Source of the DNA: an uncultured Lachnospiraceae bacterium
GTDB lineage: Bacteria; Bacillota; Clostridia; Lachnospirales; Lachnospiraceae
DNA length: 62,667 nt
Reading direction: 5' to 3'
NCBI GenBank assembly: GCA_910587095.1
Contig: CAJUMJ010000033.1
Location: 1 to 62,667, forward strand
Shown: positions 17,901-26,092 of the stretch, in pieces
Numbering within the stretch: the first letter of the stretch is position 1
Layout: each line of letters begins with the position of its first letter
The notes under the pieces: generated by a model
Databases searched by the model: none
What the model saw: only the letters and a program-made list of their open reading frames with translations
What the model was told of the DNA's origin: nothing
Made by a program: the position numbers and the translations under genes

Positions 17901-18397
17901 AAAATATTCCGATACTTGAGCGCCACCTTCTTCGCCTCGTCCACAAGCCCTTTCTGGATATAGCGAGGCACCTCGCCAGCCAGGCAGGCCGACAGGGCAA
18001 TCAACCCTTCGTGATACTGTTCCAGCACCTCCATGTCCACACGCGGCCTGTAATAGTATCCTTCCGTAAAGCCCTTGCTGACGATCTTCACCAGATTCGC
18101 GTAGCCTGTGTTGTTCTCCGCCAGAAGCACAAGATGATAATAGCGATCCTCCCCGCCTGTCAGTTCCCTGTCAAAGCGGGAGTGAGGCGCCACATAAACC
18201 TCACAACCGATAATCGGGTTAATCCCCGCATCCTTTGCCGCCTTATAAAAATCAACGGCGCCGTACATGACGCCGTGATCCGTGATCGCCGCGCTGTCCA
18301 TGCCCAGCTCTTTCACGTACCTCACATATTCTTTGATCTTGTTGGAACCGTCCAGGAGACTGAACTCCGTGTGGACATGCAAATGCGCAAATGCCAT
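14942..18397 (-). CDS. dnaE: DNA polymerase III alpha subunit (DnaE)
   Basis: Replicative DNA polymerase subunit of 1151 residues. The N-terminal PHP domain begins FAHLHVHTEFSLLDGSNKI and includes AITDHGVMYGAVDFYK. The polymerase core has GPGRGSAAGSIVSYCL and the metal-binding PDIDVDFCYERRQEV. Finger and HhH regions follow, and a C-terminal OB domain (IGGMITEKKVKYTKNEKV) is present. It is the DnaE type, lacking the PolC exonuclease insert. Its SD (GGAAGAGGGA) lies inside the 3' end of the upstream methylase gene, with 3 nt between frames, so the two are physically coupled. Confidence 0.97.
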   Translation of the reverse strand: MAFAHLHVHTEFSLLDGSNKIKEYVRYVKELGMDSAAITDHGVMYGAVDFYKAAKDAGINPIIGCEVYVAPHSRFDRELTGGEDRYYHLVLLAENNTGYANLVKIVSKGFTEGYYYRPRVDMEVLEQYHEGLIALSACLAGEVPRYIQKGLVDEAKKVALKYRNIFGKDNYFLELQDHGIPAQQSVNSVLLRMSKELDIPLVATNDVHYTYEKDAQPHDILLCLQTGKKLADEDRMRYEGGQYYVKSEEEMKGLFPYAWEAVENTQRIADRCHVEIEFGHYKVPHYDAPEGYDSWSYLNKLCQDGMKERYPQDDGALQERLNYELDTIKSMGFVDYFLIVWDYINFCRENGIAVGPGRGSAAGSIVSYCLKITNIDPIKYSLLFERFLNPERVSMPDIDVDFCYERRQEVIDYVGRKYGGDRVVQIVTFGTMAAKGVIRDVGRVMDLPYAYVDRIAKMIPVEQNQGVSIDRALEMNPEFKNLYQEDEQVHNLIDMCRRLEGLPRHTSMHAAGVVICPEAADEFVPLSRGSDGSITTQFPMTTIEELGLLKMDFLGLRTLTVIQSAVRLVEQSKGIAIDIDQIDYDDKEVLASLGTGRTDGVFQLESGGMKSFMKELKPQSLEDVIAGISLYRPGPMDFIPKYIKGKNYPETVTYDCPQLEPILAPTYGCIVYQEQVMQIVRELGGYTMGRSDLVRRAMSKKKQYVMEQERKNFTYGNPEEGVPGCVANGIDERVANHIYDTMMDFAKYAFNKSHAACYAVVAYQTAYLKYYYPVEFMAALMTSVIDNPGKVAEYIMTSRSMGIQILPPDINVGENGFSVADGQIRYALSAIKSVGRPVIDAVVAEREARGPYQNLGDFVTRVTDRDMNKRVLEHFIKAGAMDSLGGTRKQFLSVYIQVIEGIQQDRKNNMAGQISLFDLASEEEKVDYRVSLPDVGEYSREMKLAFEKEVLGIYISGHPLEEYRETWKKHITNTTADFVLDEETGQTRVSDGARATIGGMITEKKVKYTKNEKVMAFLQVEDLVGSVEVIVFPRDYEKYGSAIMEDSKVFIRGRVSLEEEKDGKLVCEQITTFEQVPKKLWIKFPTREDYEERKETLFDILRMVEGKDSVVIYVENPKAINPLPANWNVAAETALVGRLEAAFGEGNVKLV

Positions 18398-18400
18398 AAT

Positions 18401-20971
18401 CTAATCCCTCTTCCCGTTTCCGAGCATCATCTTTTCAATCCTGTCCCGTTCGGCCGCAAATACCATATTGGCCTCATCACGTTTTGCTTCCGCCGTCCTC
18501 ACCCGATCGGCAATTTCCTTTTCCTTCTCCGGCTGAAGCCTCGGTATCGGAATTGTCGCGACAAAATCGGGCGTGATATGATCAACCACAGATGCGTATA
18601 TACCCTTTTCCAGCAAAATTTTGCCTATTTTGTCCGTGGACAGATACGCATACACATAATAGGGATCAATCAAACTTTCATCGCAAATAACGCGAATCAC
18701 ATGTTCCGAAACCATTGTCCCCGCCATCCTGTCAGTGACCATAACAACTCTTCCCGTCGAGCCGGAGCGGGTAATCAAAATCCAGTCCTTTTCCACAAAG
18801 TGTTTAGCCGCCGGCTTATAATCCCTTGGTTGATATTGGAGATCAAAAGGCCGAATCTGAAGAATTTGCGTACCCGAATAAAAGGGAACGCTTTTCGCGC
18901 CAGGCTCCACGTAGTTGCGCCTGTGCCTCCCCGGATAAAAAGTACCGTGCTCAACAACCAAATCACCTAATCTCACGATCTCCTTGATTTCTTCCCCAAC
19001 AGCCTCCTCCAGCTCCTTAGCCAGATTGTTTTTGTTCGGATCCCAATACCACGCGTCAATCCGCCGCGCAGCGTCCTCCAATATCTGTTTTGAGCTGACG
19101 ACAAAGCAACTTGGATCGTGATCCCCCCTCTGCGCCGCCACCATTCCTGTTGCCATAAAATGCTTCCACTGCTCATATATCTGCGGCAAGTCGTTCCAAA
19201 CAACCACCTTGCCCTCTTCGTCCCGAAGGTTCATTCCCGATGCGTCTTTTTTGTAAAGCGGATTTCCTCTCCTGTCATGTCCTACCGCCTCCGAAACCGC
19301 CATAAAAATAGGATACTCTTCCGGTATATTATGCACTTTTTTCAAAAAGACAAGTGAAGTTTTCGTTCCCGTATGCGGTTGAAACGCTTCCCGCGGCAAA
19401 TCGACGATGGCGGTAATCTGAACTTTAGATAACAGCCATTTCCTGAATTCCACACTCTCTTCCTGCGCCCCCGACAAATTCTGTTTCGGCAGGACAATCA
19501 CCATACGCCCGCCGTCCCTCGTTTCTGTTGCCTCTTTTAAATAGAAAATATCCCTTTCCACAAATAATTTATCCGGATCCTGCCCGTCTACAAGAGTATT
19601 GGTAGGGGCGCCGCCCTCGAGCTTATGTCCCAATTCATATTTCTCCAAAACATAATCTCTTGTATCGTCTATTTTTGTCCCAAACGGAGGATTGGTTGTT
19701 ATCACATCTACCGATCCTGGTTGAATCCTCTCCCTAAAATTGGGTTGTAAATTTTCGTATGGCTCCAGTGAATCGAAATTATATATGTTGCTCTTTCCGT
19801 CTCCCACAATCGCCATATACGACTTGGAAATCCTGTACAGCAGAGGATCAATATCGCAACCATATATGTATTTGTCCGCGTAGTCCTTTAAAACAGAGTT
19901 CAACCTGTCTTTGGAAAATCCCCTGTTTTGGTATAGCTCCTCTATCTGTTTCCTCAGTTTTTCTATGGCAATCGACAAAAATCCCCCTGAACCGCATGCC
20001 GTATCCAGGATCAGTTCATTATTTTTGTATGACGGCTCAATCACATCCATCGCAAACCGGACAATCTCACGCGGCGTAAAAAACTGCCCGCTTTCACCTT
20101 TTAGTGCGGAAGGTAGCTGTATTTCATAGGCATCGCCGAGCGCGTCCGTATTAGTCTCCTCATGCATCAGTGCTATGCTCTGCAGTTCGCACACCATGTA
20201 GGCAATCCATTCGTCGTCATACTCCAGTAGCTCGCCTTTAAACATCGTGCCAAAATCGGGATCCTTCAATAATTTCCCGTACAGTGTCTCTATTCTCTTC
20301 CTGATCGCGCGCTTCCCCTCTTCGGATGTCAGCTCCGCAGGCGTCGCTCTGAATTGGCACAGGTCATCCGGGCCAAGCTCATCTATTATTTTGCAAAAAA
20401 GCAGCTTGATCACTTCAACCGCAATGTTTTCTTCTCTCTTAATAGGGCCGTTGCCGTATAGCTTATAATACATACGGCTGAATAGCAGTTTCAAAGCTTT
20501 GGCCGGTTTTAGATCCTGCTTCCTGTACTTTCCGATCGTGTCCTGCGTTTCTCCGAATCGCGGCAAGGTAGGAATCAACATAAACTTTTTGGGATCTTTG
20601 GCCAAATCCCTGTAATGATAAAAAGGGCCCTCACTGTTTTTTTCAAATCCCGCAAACCAGACACAGTAGGGAGCGGTAGTCGCCGTCACATAGGAAAATG
20701 CCTGCAAATCATATTTCTTCCTGGGCGTTTCTATTTCAATAATAATATAGGCGTTTTCCTGCTTATGTACCTCACTGTTGTATACAACAATGTCGACTTC
20801 CTCCGCATTGCGCCTGGCTCCCCGTTGAAGTATAACCTCAATATCGATGTGAGACTTTGGATAGCCAAGGTCGTCAATAAGAATATGCTCAAACAGTTGC
20901 CGGTACGCTTCCTCCGGGTTACCCTTCACTTCTTTTCCTGTCGCGTAATCATAAAACTTGTTTTCAGCCAT
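18401..20971 (-). CDS. Single-chain restriction-modification protein (nuclease-like, N6-adenine methylase, specificity)
   Basis: The 856-residue protein combines parts usually split between genes. Residues 1-120 resemble the HsdR N-terminal (HSDR_N_2) nuclease fold (EEVDIVVYNS, then AYIIIEIETPRKK), though the expected E-x-K reads E-I-E. Residues 170-620 are HsdM-like, with GQFFTPREIVRFAMD, the SAM loop LDTACGSGGFLS and catalytic NPPFGTK. The C-terminal 200 residues look like one target-recognition domain (SGSTGRVVMVT, TPDFVATIPIPRL). There is no helicase. It has a strong promoter and abuts dnaE. It could be a type IIG-like enzyme or an orphan methylase. Confidence 0.85.
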   Translation of the reverse strand: MAENKFYDYATGKEVKGNPEEAYRQLFEHILIDDLGYPKSHIDIEVILQRGARRNAEEVDIVVYNSEVHKQENAYIIIEIETPRKKYDLQAFSYVTATTAPYCVWFAGFEKNSEGPFYHYRDLAKDPKKFMLIPTLPRFGETQDTIGKYRKQDLKPAKALKLLFSRMYYKLYGNGPIKREENIAVEVIKLLFCKIIDELGPDDLCQFRATPAELTSEEGKRAIRKRIETLYGKLLKDPDFGTMFKGELLEYDDEWIAYMVCELQSIALMHEETNTDALGDAYEIQLPSALKGESGQFFTPREIVRFAMDVIEPSYKNNELILDTACGSGGFLSIAIEKLRKQIEELYQNRGFSKDRLNSVLKDYADKYIYGCDIDPLLYRISKSYMAIVGDGKSNIYNFDSLEPYENLQPNFRERIQPGSVDVITTNPPFGTKIDDTRDYVLEKYELGHKLEGGAPTNTLVDGQDPDKLFVERDIFYLKEATETRDGGRMVIVLPKQNLSGAQEESVEFRKWLLSKVQITAIVDLPREAFQPHTGTKTSLVFLKKVHNIPEEYPIFMAVSEAVGHDRRGNPLYKKDASGMNLRDEEGKVVVWNDLPQIYEQWKHFMATGMVAAQRGDHDPSCFVVSSKQILEDAARRIDAWYWDPNKNNLAKELEEAVGEEIKEIVRLGDLVVEHGTFYPGRHRRNYVEPGAKSVPFYSGTQILQIRPFDLQYQPRDYKPAAKHFVEKDWILITRSGSTGRVVMVTDRMAGTMVSEHVIRVICDESLIDPYYVYAYLSTDKIGKILLEKGIYASVVDHITPDFVATIPIPRLQPEKEKEIADRVRTAEAKRDEANMVFAAERDRIEKMMLGNGKRD

Positions 20972-21056
20972 TCCGCATCCTCCGTCTCCTCAGTACCATA
21001 ACACAATATCTTCCCCGGCTCGCGCCATCGCTGCCCGCCATATATCCGTCCCATTT

Positions 21057-21085
21057 ATTATAGACGTCCCTGAAAGATCAGTCAA
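21057..21085 (-). promoter_or_regulatory. Strong promoter for the methylase gene
   Basis: TTGACT, 17 nt, perfect TATAAT on the minus strand. It may also drive dnaE by read-through. Confidence 0.75.
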
Positions 21086-21116
21086 ACGCTGTGTGTAATG
21101 CGCAATACCTTTTATG

Positions 21117-21147
21117 CGAAAAAACCCCGCACCATATCGGTGCGGGG
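21117..21147 (-). terminator. metK terminator
   Basis: A perfect 9-bp GC stem (CCCCGCACC / GGTGCGGGG, 5-nt loop) is followed by TTTTTT on the minus strand, 40 nt past the metK stop. Confidence 0.9.
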
Positions 21148-21188
21148 ACATTTCCTTTCCTCTATTCATGACATTCATGTCATATATT

Positions 21189-22370
21189 TTACAGATATTT
21201 CTTCAGAGCATCCGTCTTGTCAAGTTTCTCCCAGGGCAGATCCAGATCGTTACGTCCAAAGTGTCCGTAAGCAGCCGTCTGCTTGTAGATCGGACGGCGC
21301 AGATCTAACATTTTGATGATGCCTGCGGGTCTTAAATCAAAATTCTCGCGCACGATCTCCACCAGCTTATCATCCGCCACCTTGCCTGTGCCGAAAGTAT
21401 CCACCATAACGGAAGTGGGCTGTGCCACACCAATGGCATAGGAGAGCTGGATTTCGCACTTGTCAGCCAGTCCCGCCGCCACAATGTTTTTCGCCACATA
21501 ACGCGCCGCGTACGCCGCGGAACGATCCACCTTCGTGCAGTCCTTACCGGAGAAAGCGCCGCCGCCGTGACGCGCATAGCCGCCGTAAGTGTCCACGATG
21601 ATCTTGCGTCCTGTCAGACCCGCGTCGCCGTGAGGGCCGCCGATCACAAAACGGCCTGTAGGATTGATGAAGAACTTGGTCTGGTCGTCCACCAGTTCCT
21701 TTGGCAGAACCGGATCAAACACATACTTTTTAATGTCCTCATGAATCTGCTCCTGGGTCACGTCATCGTCATGCTGCGTGGACAACACGACCGCCTCCAG
21801 GCGTACCGGCTTGCCGTCCTCATCGTACTCTACGGACACCTGGCTCTTGCCGTCGGGTCTTAAGTACTTGAGCGTGCCGTCCTTGCGAACCTTTGTGAGC
21901 TGTCTCGCCAGCTTGTGCGCCAGATCGATGGGATAAGGCATATACTCTTCCGTCTCGTTTGTCGCATAACCGAACATCATGCCCTGATCGCCGGCGCCTG
22001 TATCCAGATCGTCATTCTGCTCTCCCTTTTTCGCCTCCAACGCTTTGTCGACACCCATGGCGATATCCGCCGACTGTTCGTCAATCGCCACGAAAACGGC
22101 GCAGGTGTTCCCGTCAAATCCATACTCGGACTTGGTATAACCGATTTCTTTCACGGTATCGCGTACTATCTTCTGCATATCCACATATGCGTTTGTGGTG
22201 ATCTCACCGGTCACAAGCACAAAGCCCGTGCAGACCGCCGTCTCGCAGGCTACGCGGCTCATGGGATCTTTCTCCATGCATGCGTCCAGAATAGCGTCCG
22301 AGATAGCGTCGCAGACTTTGTCGGGGTGTCCCTCCGTCACCGATTCGGATGTAAATAATCTCTTCTCCAT
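21189..22370 (-). CDS. metK: S-adenosylmethionine synthetase
   Basis: Makes SAM from methionine and ATP. At 393 residues it is full length, with the ATP loop EGHPDKVCDAISDA, GAGDQGMMFGYA, GPHGDAGLTGRKIIVDTYGG and the GGGAFSGKDCTKVDRSAAY signature. It is preceded by a SAM-I riboswitch and terminator, so SAM itself should repress it, and followed by its own terminator, giving a single-gene unit. Confidence 0.98.
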   Translation of the reverse strand: MEKRLFTSESVTEGHPDKVCDAISDAILDACMEKDPMSRVACETAVCTGFVLVTGEITTNAYVDMQKIVRDTVKEIGYTKSEYGFDGNTCAVFVAIDEQSADIAMGVDKALEAKKGEQNDDLDTGAGDQGMMFGYATNETEEYMPYPIDLAHKLARQLTKVRKDGTLKYLRPDGKSQVSVEYDEDGKPVRLEAVVLSTQHDDDVTQEQIHEDIKKYVFDPVLPKELVDDQTKFFINPTGRFVIGGPHGDAGLTGRKIIVDTYGGYARHGGGAFSGKDCTKVDRSAAYAARYVAKNIVAAGLADKCEIQLSYAIGVAQPTSVMVDTFGTGKVADDKLVEIVRENFDLRPAGIIKMLDLRRPIYKQTAAYGHFGRNDLDLPWEKLDKTDALKKYL

Positions 22371-22474
22371 TTTCGTTTTTCCTTTCTTTTATCGTGTTAT
22401 ATTGTCTCCATATGCGGGTCCGCGCAGACCAAACGTAAATACTCTCCGACATCCGCCGCGCAGACATTCGCACA

Positions 22475-22513
22475 GAAAAAAAGATCCCCTTATTTCTCTT
22501 TCGAAATAAGCGG
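22475..22513 (-). terminator. Riboswitch expression-platform terminator
   Basis: CTTATTTC/GAAATAAG stem with flanking G-C pairs, then a run of seven T on the minus strand. It shares the AATAAG segment with the aptamer P1 region, consistent with alternative pairing. Confidence 0.88.
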
Positions 22514-22536
22514 ACCCGATATACATGCATCAAATC

Positions 22537-22650
22537 CTCTTATTGTTCGATCTGTACCGCAAAAGCAGTCTCGCTCAGGTTGGCACCTTCCTTGTCAGGG
22601 GTTGCCGTGGCTTCATAGATCCTATGTATCTCCACCACTCTGAATAAGAG
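22537..22650 (-). promoter_or_regulatory. SAM-I (S-box) riboswitch
   Basis: The minus-strand leader of metK has the S-box hallmarks in order: P1 strand CTCTTATT, CAGAGTGGTGGAG, CTATGAAGCCACGGCAACC, AAGGAAGGTGCCAACCTG, and the closing AATAAGAG. SAM binding should favour the downstream terminator and switch metK off. Confidence 0.95.
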
Positions 22651-22700
22651 AAAGATATCACAATATGAAATTTTCTGCCTGTATTCCTTATCTGTACTTA

Positions 22701-22729
22701 AAGATACACCCATATGGGGTATCTGTCAA
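22701..22729 (-). promoter_or_regulatory. metK promoter with palindromic spacer
   Basis: TTGACA, 17 nt, TATCTT on the minus strand, starting just after the murA stop. The spacer and -10 region contain a near-palindrome (GATACCCC then GGGTGTATC) that could be an operator. Confidence 0.65.
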
Positions 22730-22739
22730 CCCCCGATTA

Positions 22740-24032
22740 TCATGAAACCTTGAGTTTAAATTTCTGCATCTCCCGCTCGGTGGTCACCAAATCGATCTGC
22801 GCCCCAAGGCCCTGCAATTTTATATGGAAATCCTCGTAACCGCGCTCAATATATTTGATATCGTCCACCGTGCTGATCCCGTCCGCGGCAAGGGCGGCGA
22901 TGACCAGCGCGGCGCCCGCCCTGAGATCCGGCGCCGTGATACTCGCCCCGGTATACCTTGGCACACCGTCTATAATGGCCGTATTGCTTTCCACTTTTAT
23001 ATTCGCTCCCATGCTGGTGAGCTCGTCCACATATTTAAAGCGATTTTCAAAAATGCTTTCCGTCACAATGCTGGTGCCGGCCGAAAGTCCGAGCGCCACC
23101 GTAATCTGAGGCTGCATGTCCGTGGGAAACCCCGGGTAAGGCAAAGTTTTTACATGGGTGTGCCGCAAGGGTTTCGCCGCAACCACTCGTACGGCATCGT
23201 CTGACTCCTCAATTTCGCAGCCGATCTCCAAAAGCTTCGCGCTGATGGATTCCAAGTGCTTGGGGATCACGTTCTTTACCGTCACATCCCCCTTCGTCAC
23301 CGCGGCCGCAAACATAAAAGTGCCGGCCTCGATCTGGTCCGGAATAATGCCATACTCCGTACCGTGCAGCTTCGCCACGCCTTTTATACGGATCACATCC
23401 GTACCGGCCCCCTTAATATTGGCGCCCATACTGTTTAAAAAGTTTGCCAGATCCACGACGTGAGGCTCCTTCGCCGCGTTTTCGATCACAGTCTGTCCCT
23501 CCGCCATAACCGCCGCCATCATCACGTTCATGGTAGCGCCCACCGTCACCACATCCATATAGATATGACTCCCCTTGAGCTTCTCCGCCTCCGTGATAAT
23601 CAGACCGTGTTCGATCCTGACGTTTGCGCCCAGCGCACGAAACCCTTTTATGTGCTGGTCAATGGGTCGAAGTCCTATATTACAGCCGCCCGGAAGCGCA
23701 ACCTCCGCTTTGCTGTACTTACCCAGGAGCGCTCCCAACAGATAGTAGGAAGCCCTGATTTTTTTAATATAATCGTCTTCAATTACCAGATCGTGAATCT
23801 GTGAAGCGTTAATTTTTACTGTGTGTCTGTCCAAACGATTGATTACAACGCCAATACTCTCCATAGCCTGCATCATGACGTTTGTGTCCCTGACGTCAGG
23901 CAGATTTTCTATCAATACGGTTTCGTCCGTCATAATCGCGGCGGCAAGAATAGCCAGCGCCGCGTTCTTCGCACCGCCGATTTCCACCTCGCCGACTAAC
24001 GGATTTCCACCCTTAATCGCATATTGTTCCAT
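22740..24032 (-). CDS. murA: UDP-N-acetylglucosamine 1-carboxyvinyltransferase
   Basis: First committed step of peptidoglycan synthesis, transferring enolpyruvate to UDP-GlcNAc; target of fosfomycin. The 430-residue product has GGAKNAALAILAA, the loop LPGGCNIGLRPIDQH with the catalytic Cys, and DLRAGAALVIAALAA. Cys rather than Asp in the loop predicts fosfomycin sensitivity of this copy. Firmicutes often carry two paralogs (murA/murZ); which one this is cannot be told here. It has a long leader of about 200 nt with a GTTTCGG/CCGAAAC hairpin near 24200. Confidence 0.96.
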   Translation of the reverse strand: MEQYAIKGGNPLVGEVEIGGAKNAALAILAAAIMTDETVLIENLPDVRDTNVMMQAMESIGVVINRLDRHTVKINASQIHDLVIEDDYIKKIRASYYLLGALLGKYSKAEVALPGGCNIGLRPIDQHIKGFRALGANVRIEHGLIITEAEKLKGSHIYMDVVTVGATMNVMMAAVMAEGQTVIENAAKEPHVVDLANFLNSMGANIKGAGTDVIRIKGVAKLHGTEYGIIPDQIEAGTFMFAAAVTKGDVTVKNVIPKHLESISAKLLEIGCEIEESDDAVRVVAAKPLRHTHVKTLPYPGFPTDMQPQITVALGLSAGTSIVTESIFENRFKYVDELTSMGANIKVESNTAIIDGVPRYTGASITAPDLRAGAALVIAALAADGISTVDDIKYIERGYEDFHIKLQGLGAQIDLVTTEREMQKFKLKVS

Positions 24033-24244
24033 TTATGTTTACTTGCCTTTCTCAATCGAAAAAAACTCAGTAACTATTCAATTAAACTATTCTCTCCCAA
24101 TCCGCACATCCGTGCGCGTATCGGAATATCATACAAATTCTGTAAACCGAACCCGCCGGCAAAACCGTCCGCTCACGAGTCCGCGGTATATCTGTAAATG
24201 TTTCGGACAGATCCGAAACGTTAGAACTCACACATTCAAGATAC

Positions 24245-24272
24245 AGTATACCAGATTTTGGACAGTTGTAAA
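24245..24272 (-). promoter_or_regulatory. Promoter for murA
   Basis: TTTACA, 16 nt, TATACT on the minus strand, about 210 nt before the murA start. Confidence 0.55.
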
Positions 24273-24322
24273 GACAGACCGTCCGTTCGCCAGGATACCC
24301 CCTCACAATCACGGCCAAACCG

Positions 24323-25930
24323 TCAATTCAGGTATTTGAACGGATCTACCTGAACTCCGTTTATGAGGATCTCGAAGTGCACATGCGGCCCCGTACTCAC
24401 GCCCGTATTGCCGCTTAACGCGATCTTCTGTCCCTGGGTAACTGTTTGTCCCTGTTTTACAAGCACTTTGCTCAGATGGCCGTAGCGGGTCTGTCTGCCG
24501 TCCGCGTGATTGATATAAACCACATAGCCGTAGCCGCTTCCCCATCCGGCCTTGGCGACGGTTCCCGTGCTGGAAGCCATAACCGCCGTACCGACAGGCG
24601 TCGCCCAGTCCACTCCCTTATGATTGGTGCTTGCTCTCCTGGTAGGCGCCTTGCGTCTGCCGAAAACGGAAGAGAGCCTGCCGCCCGAAATAGGTTTCAG
24701 ATAAGTGGGCGGAATTTTGGTGCCGCGCTCCACAATCTTTGGAACCGCGGCGTAAGTGATCTCCTCCTTCAGAATTTCCCGGCCAATCTCCTCGTTATTG
24801 CGATAGGATACATCCGCCACTACCTTGCGATGCCCGGCCGAGGGTTCCTGCAAAGTCTGTGTCTGGTTTGTGTACCAGTCGTCATTGTCCACGTAAATGA
24901 CATCCGCCTCGTAGTCCTCCTCATAGTACATCTGCTCCGTGCGTTCCACCGAAAGCTCCGGCTCGGGCACAGTCACAATCAGCTCGTCTCCCACGCGAAT
25001 CGTGGAGTTTTCGTTCTCTATCGTCTCGTTCATCGCAATCAGTTCGTCTAAAGGTATCTCATTTTTCTCGGCGATCTGCGACAGGGTATCCCCCGCGACC
25101 ACCTCATATATCTGTTCCTTTTCCTGATCTTTTGTCACTTCCTCAATGGCCTGCTCGAGCGGCGTCAGCTCATAGCTTTGCAGATATGATTCCACCACCT
25201 CTACCGTATCGCCAAAATCCAGTTCAAGAAGGCCCAGCTCGTAATCGGAAAATTCCTTCTCCAGGTCCGGTTCAATCGCCTCAAACATCTCATCCAGCGC
25301 CGCATCGATTCCGACACTGGACATGACCTCCTCAGCTTCCTCCTCTTCCTGCTCTTTTACGGAATAGATCTGCGTCGTGAGCACGTTGAGTTCCCGCTTC
25401 GAATCCTGTACCAGATCCGCATAGTAGTTGTTGCCGTCGTCATATTTTTTGATGGACGCCTGCAAAAGCGCCAAAACTTCCTGCGTACTGGCAAGGTTCA
25501 CCGTGTACTCGTTGATCTTCACCGTATAGGAGCGGTTCAGAGTTTCCTTGACACTGTCCTGCAAGGAGGCAAGCATGTTGGAGATTATGACGCTCCTGTC
25601 GTCTACAGCGCCCCATAGCACCTCTTCCCCCTGCCAGCTCAGCTCGCTCTCCGCGAGCACCATCTCGTCGCTGCTGCCCGCAAGCTCCTTCCGGGCCGCG
25701 ACCAGACATTCGTCCGCCTCCTCGATATTTCCCATCACGCCCACCTGCACGCCGTTTAAATACACCGTAAATAAATTGTCCCCTTCGCTTTCGAGCGGCT
25801 GCCTCTGCGGCAGAAAAAAGGCGGCAATGACGCTGGCGAACACCGCAACCTTAATATATGCAATTTTCACTTTTTTATAATGTCTGCTGCTTATTTTCAT
25901 CATAAATTTATCTTGAATACTTTCACTCAA
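24323..25930 (-). CDS. LysM-G5-M23 peptidoglycan endopeptidase
   Basis: Wall-associated metallopeptidase predicted to cut peptide cross-bridges. An N-terminal helix (IAYIKVAVFASVIAAFFLP) anchors or exports it. A long Glu-rich stalk follows, then LysM (about 270-315, VVAGDTLSQIAEKNEIPLDE), a G5-like module (about 330-410) and a C-terminal M23 domain with the zinc ligands in NHKGVDWATP and GPHVHFEI. The first possible start is TTG at 25930; the ATG pair at 25903/25900 is more natural, but neither has a good SD. The region just upstream is repeat element B, whose insertion may have displaced the original signals. Confidence 0.9.
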   Translation of the reverse strand: MSESIQDKFMMKISSRHYKKVKIAYIKVAVFASVIAAFFLPQRQPLESEGDNLFTVYLNGVQVGVMGNIEEADECLVAARKELAGSSDEMVLAESELSWQGEEVLWGAVDDRSVIISNMLASLQDSVKETLNRSYTVKINEYTVNLASTQEVLALLQASIKKYDDGNNYYADLVQDSKRELNVLTTQIYSVKEQEEEEAEEVMSSVGIDAALDEMFEAIEPDLEKEFSDYELGLLELDFGDTVEVVESYLQSYELTPLEQAIEEVTKDQEKEQIYEVVAGDTLSQIAEKNEIPLDELIAMNETIENENSTIRVGDELIVTVPEPELSVERTEQMYYEEDYEADVIYVDNDDWYTNQTQTLQEPSAGHRKVVADVSYRNNEEIGREILKEEITYAAVPKIVERGTKIPPTYLKPISGGRLSSVFGRRKAPTRRASTNHKGVDWATPVGTAVMASSTGTVAKAGWGSGYGYVVYINHADGRQTRYGHLSKVLVKQGQTVTQGQKIALSGNTGVSTGPHVHFEILINGVQVDPFKYLN

Positions 25931-26092
25931 AAGGTAACAGTCCCGCCTTCGGCTTCACTGTCACCGTGGTTACGAAGTAACCACAATGCACACAAAATGC
26001 TCCAAAGTCGCATTTTGGCGCTTGCATAACCCGCAAAATCGCATACCGGACGATTTTACTCGCGGAATAATGCAAGGATGAACTGTTACCTC
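25931..26092. repeat. Palindromic repeat element B
   Basis: A 162-bp element bounded by inverted GGTAACAGT / ACTGTTACC ends. Internal hairpins are GTGGTTAC-GTAACCAC (25966-25984), CAAAATGC-GCATTTTG (25993-26017) and AAAATCG-CGATTTT (about 26035-26060). The CAAAATGC core and flanks recur in elements C (29868-30035) and D (39438-39535). It fills the whole gap between two genes. It looks like a MITE or structured intergenic repeat without coding capacity. Confidence 0.7.

Noticed and set aside
25931..26092. Possible CRISPR array
   Set aside because: The repeats are inverted hairpins of different sequence, not regularly spaced direct repeats; no cas genes are in the window.
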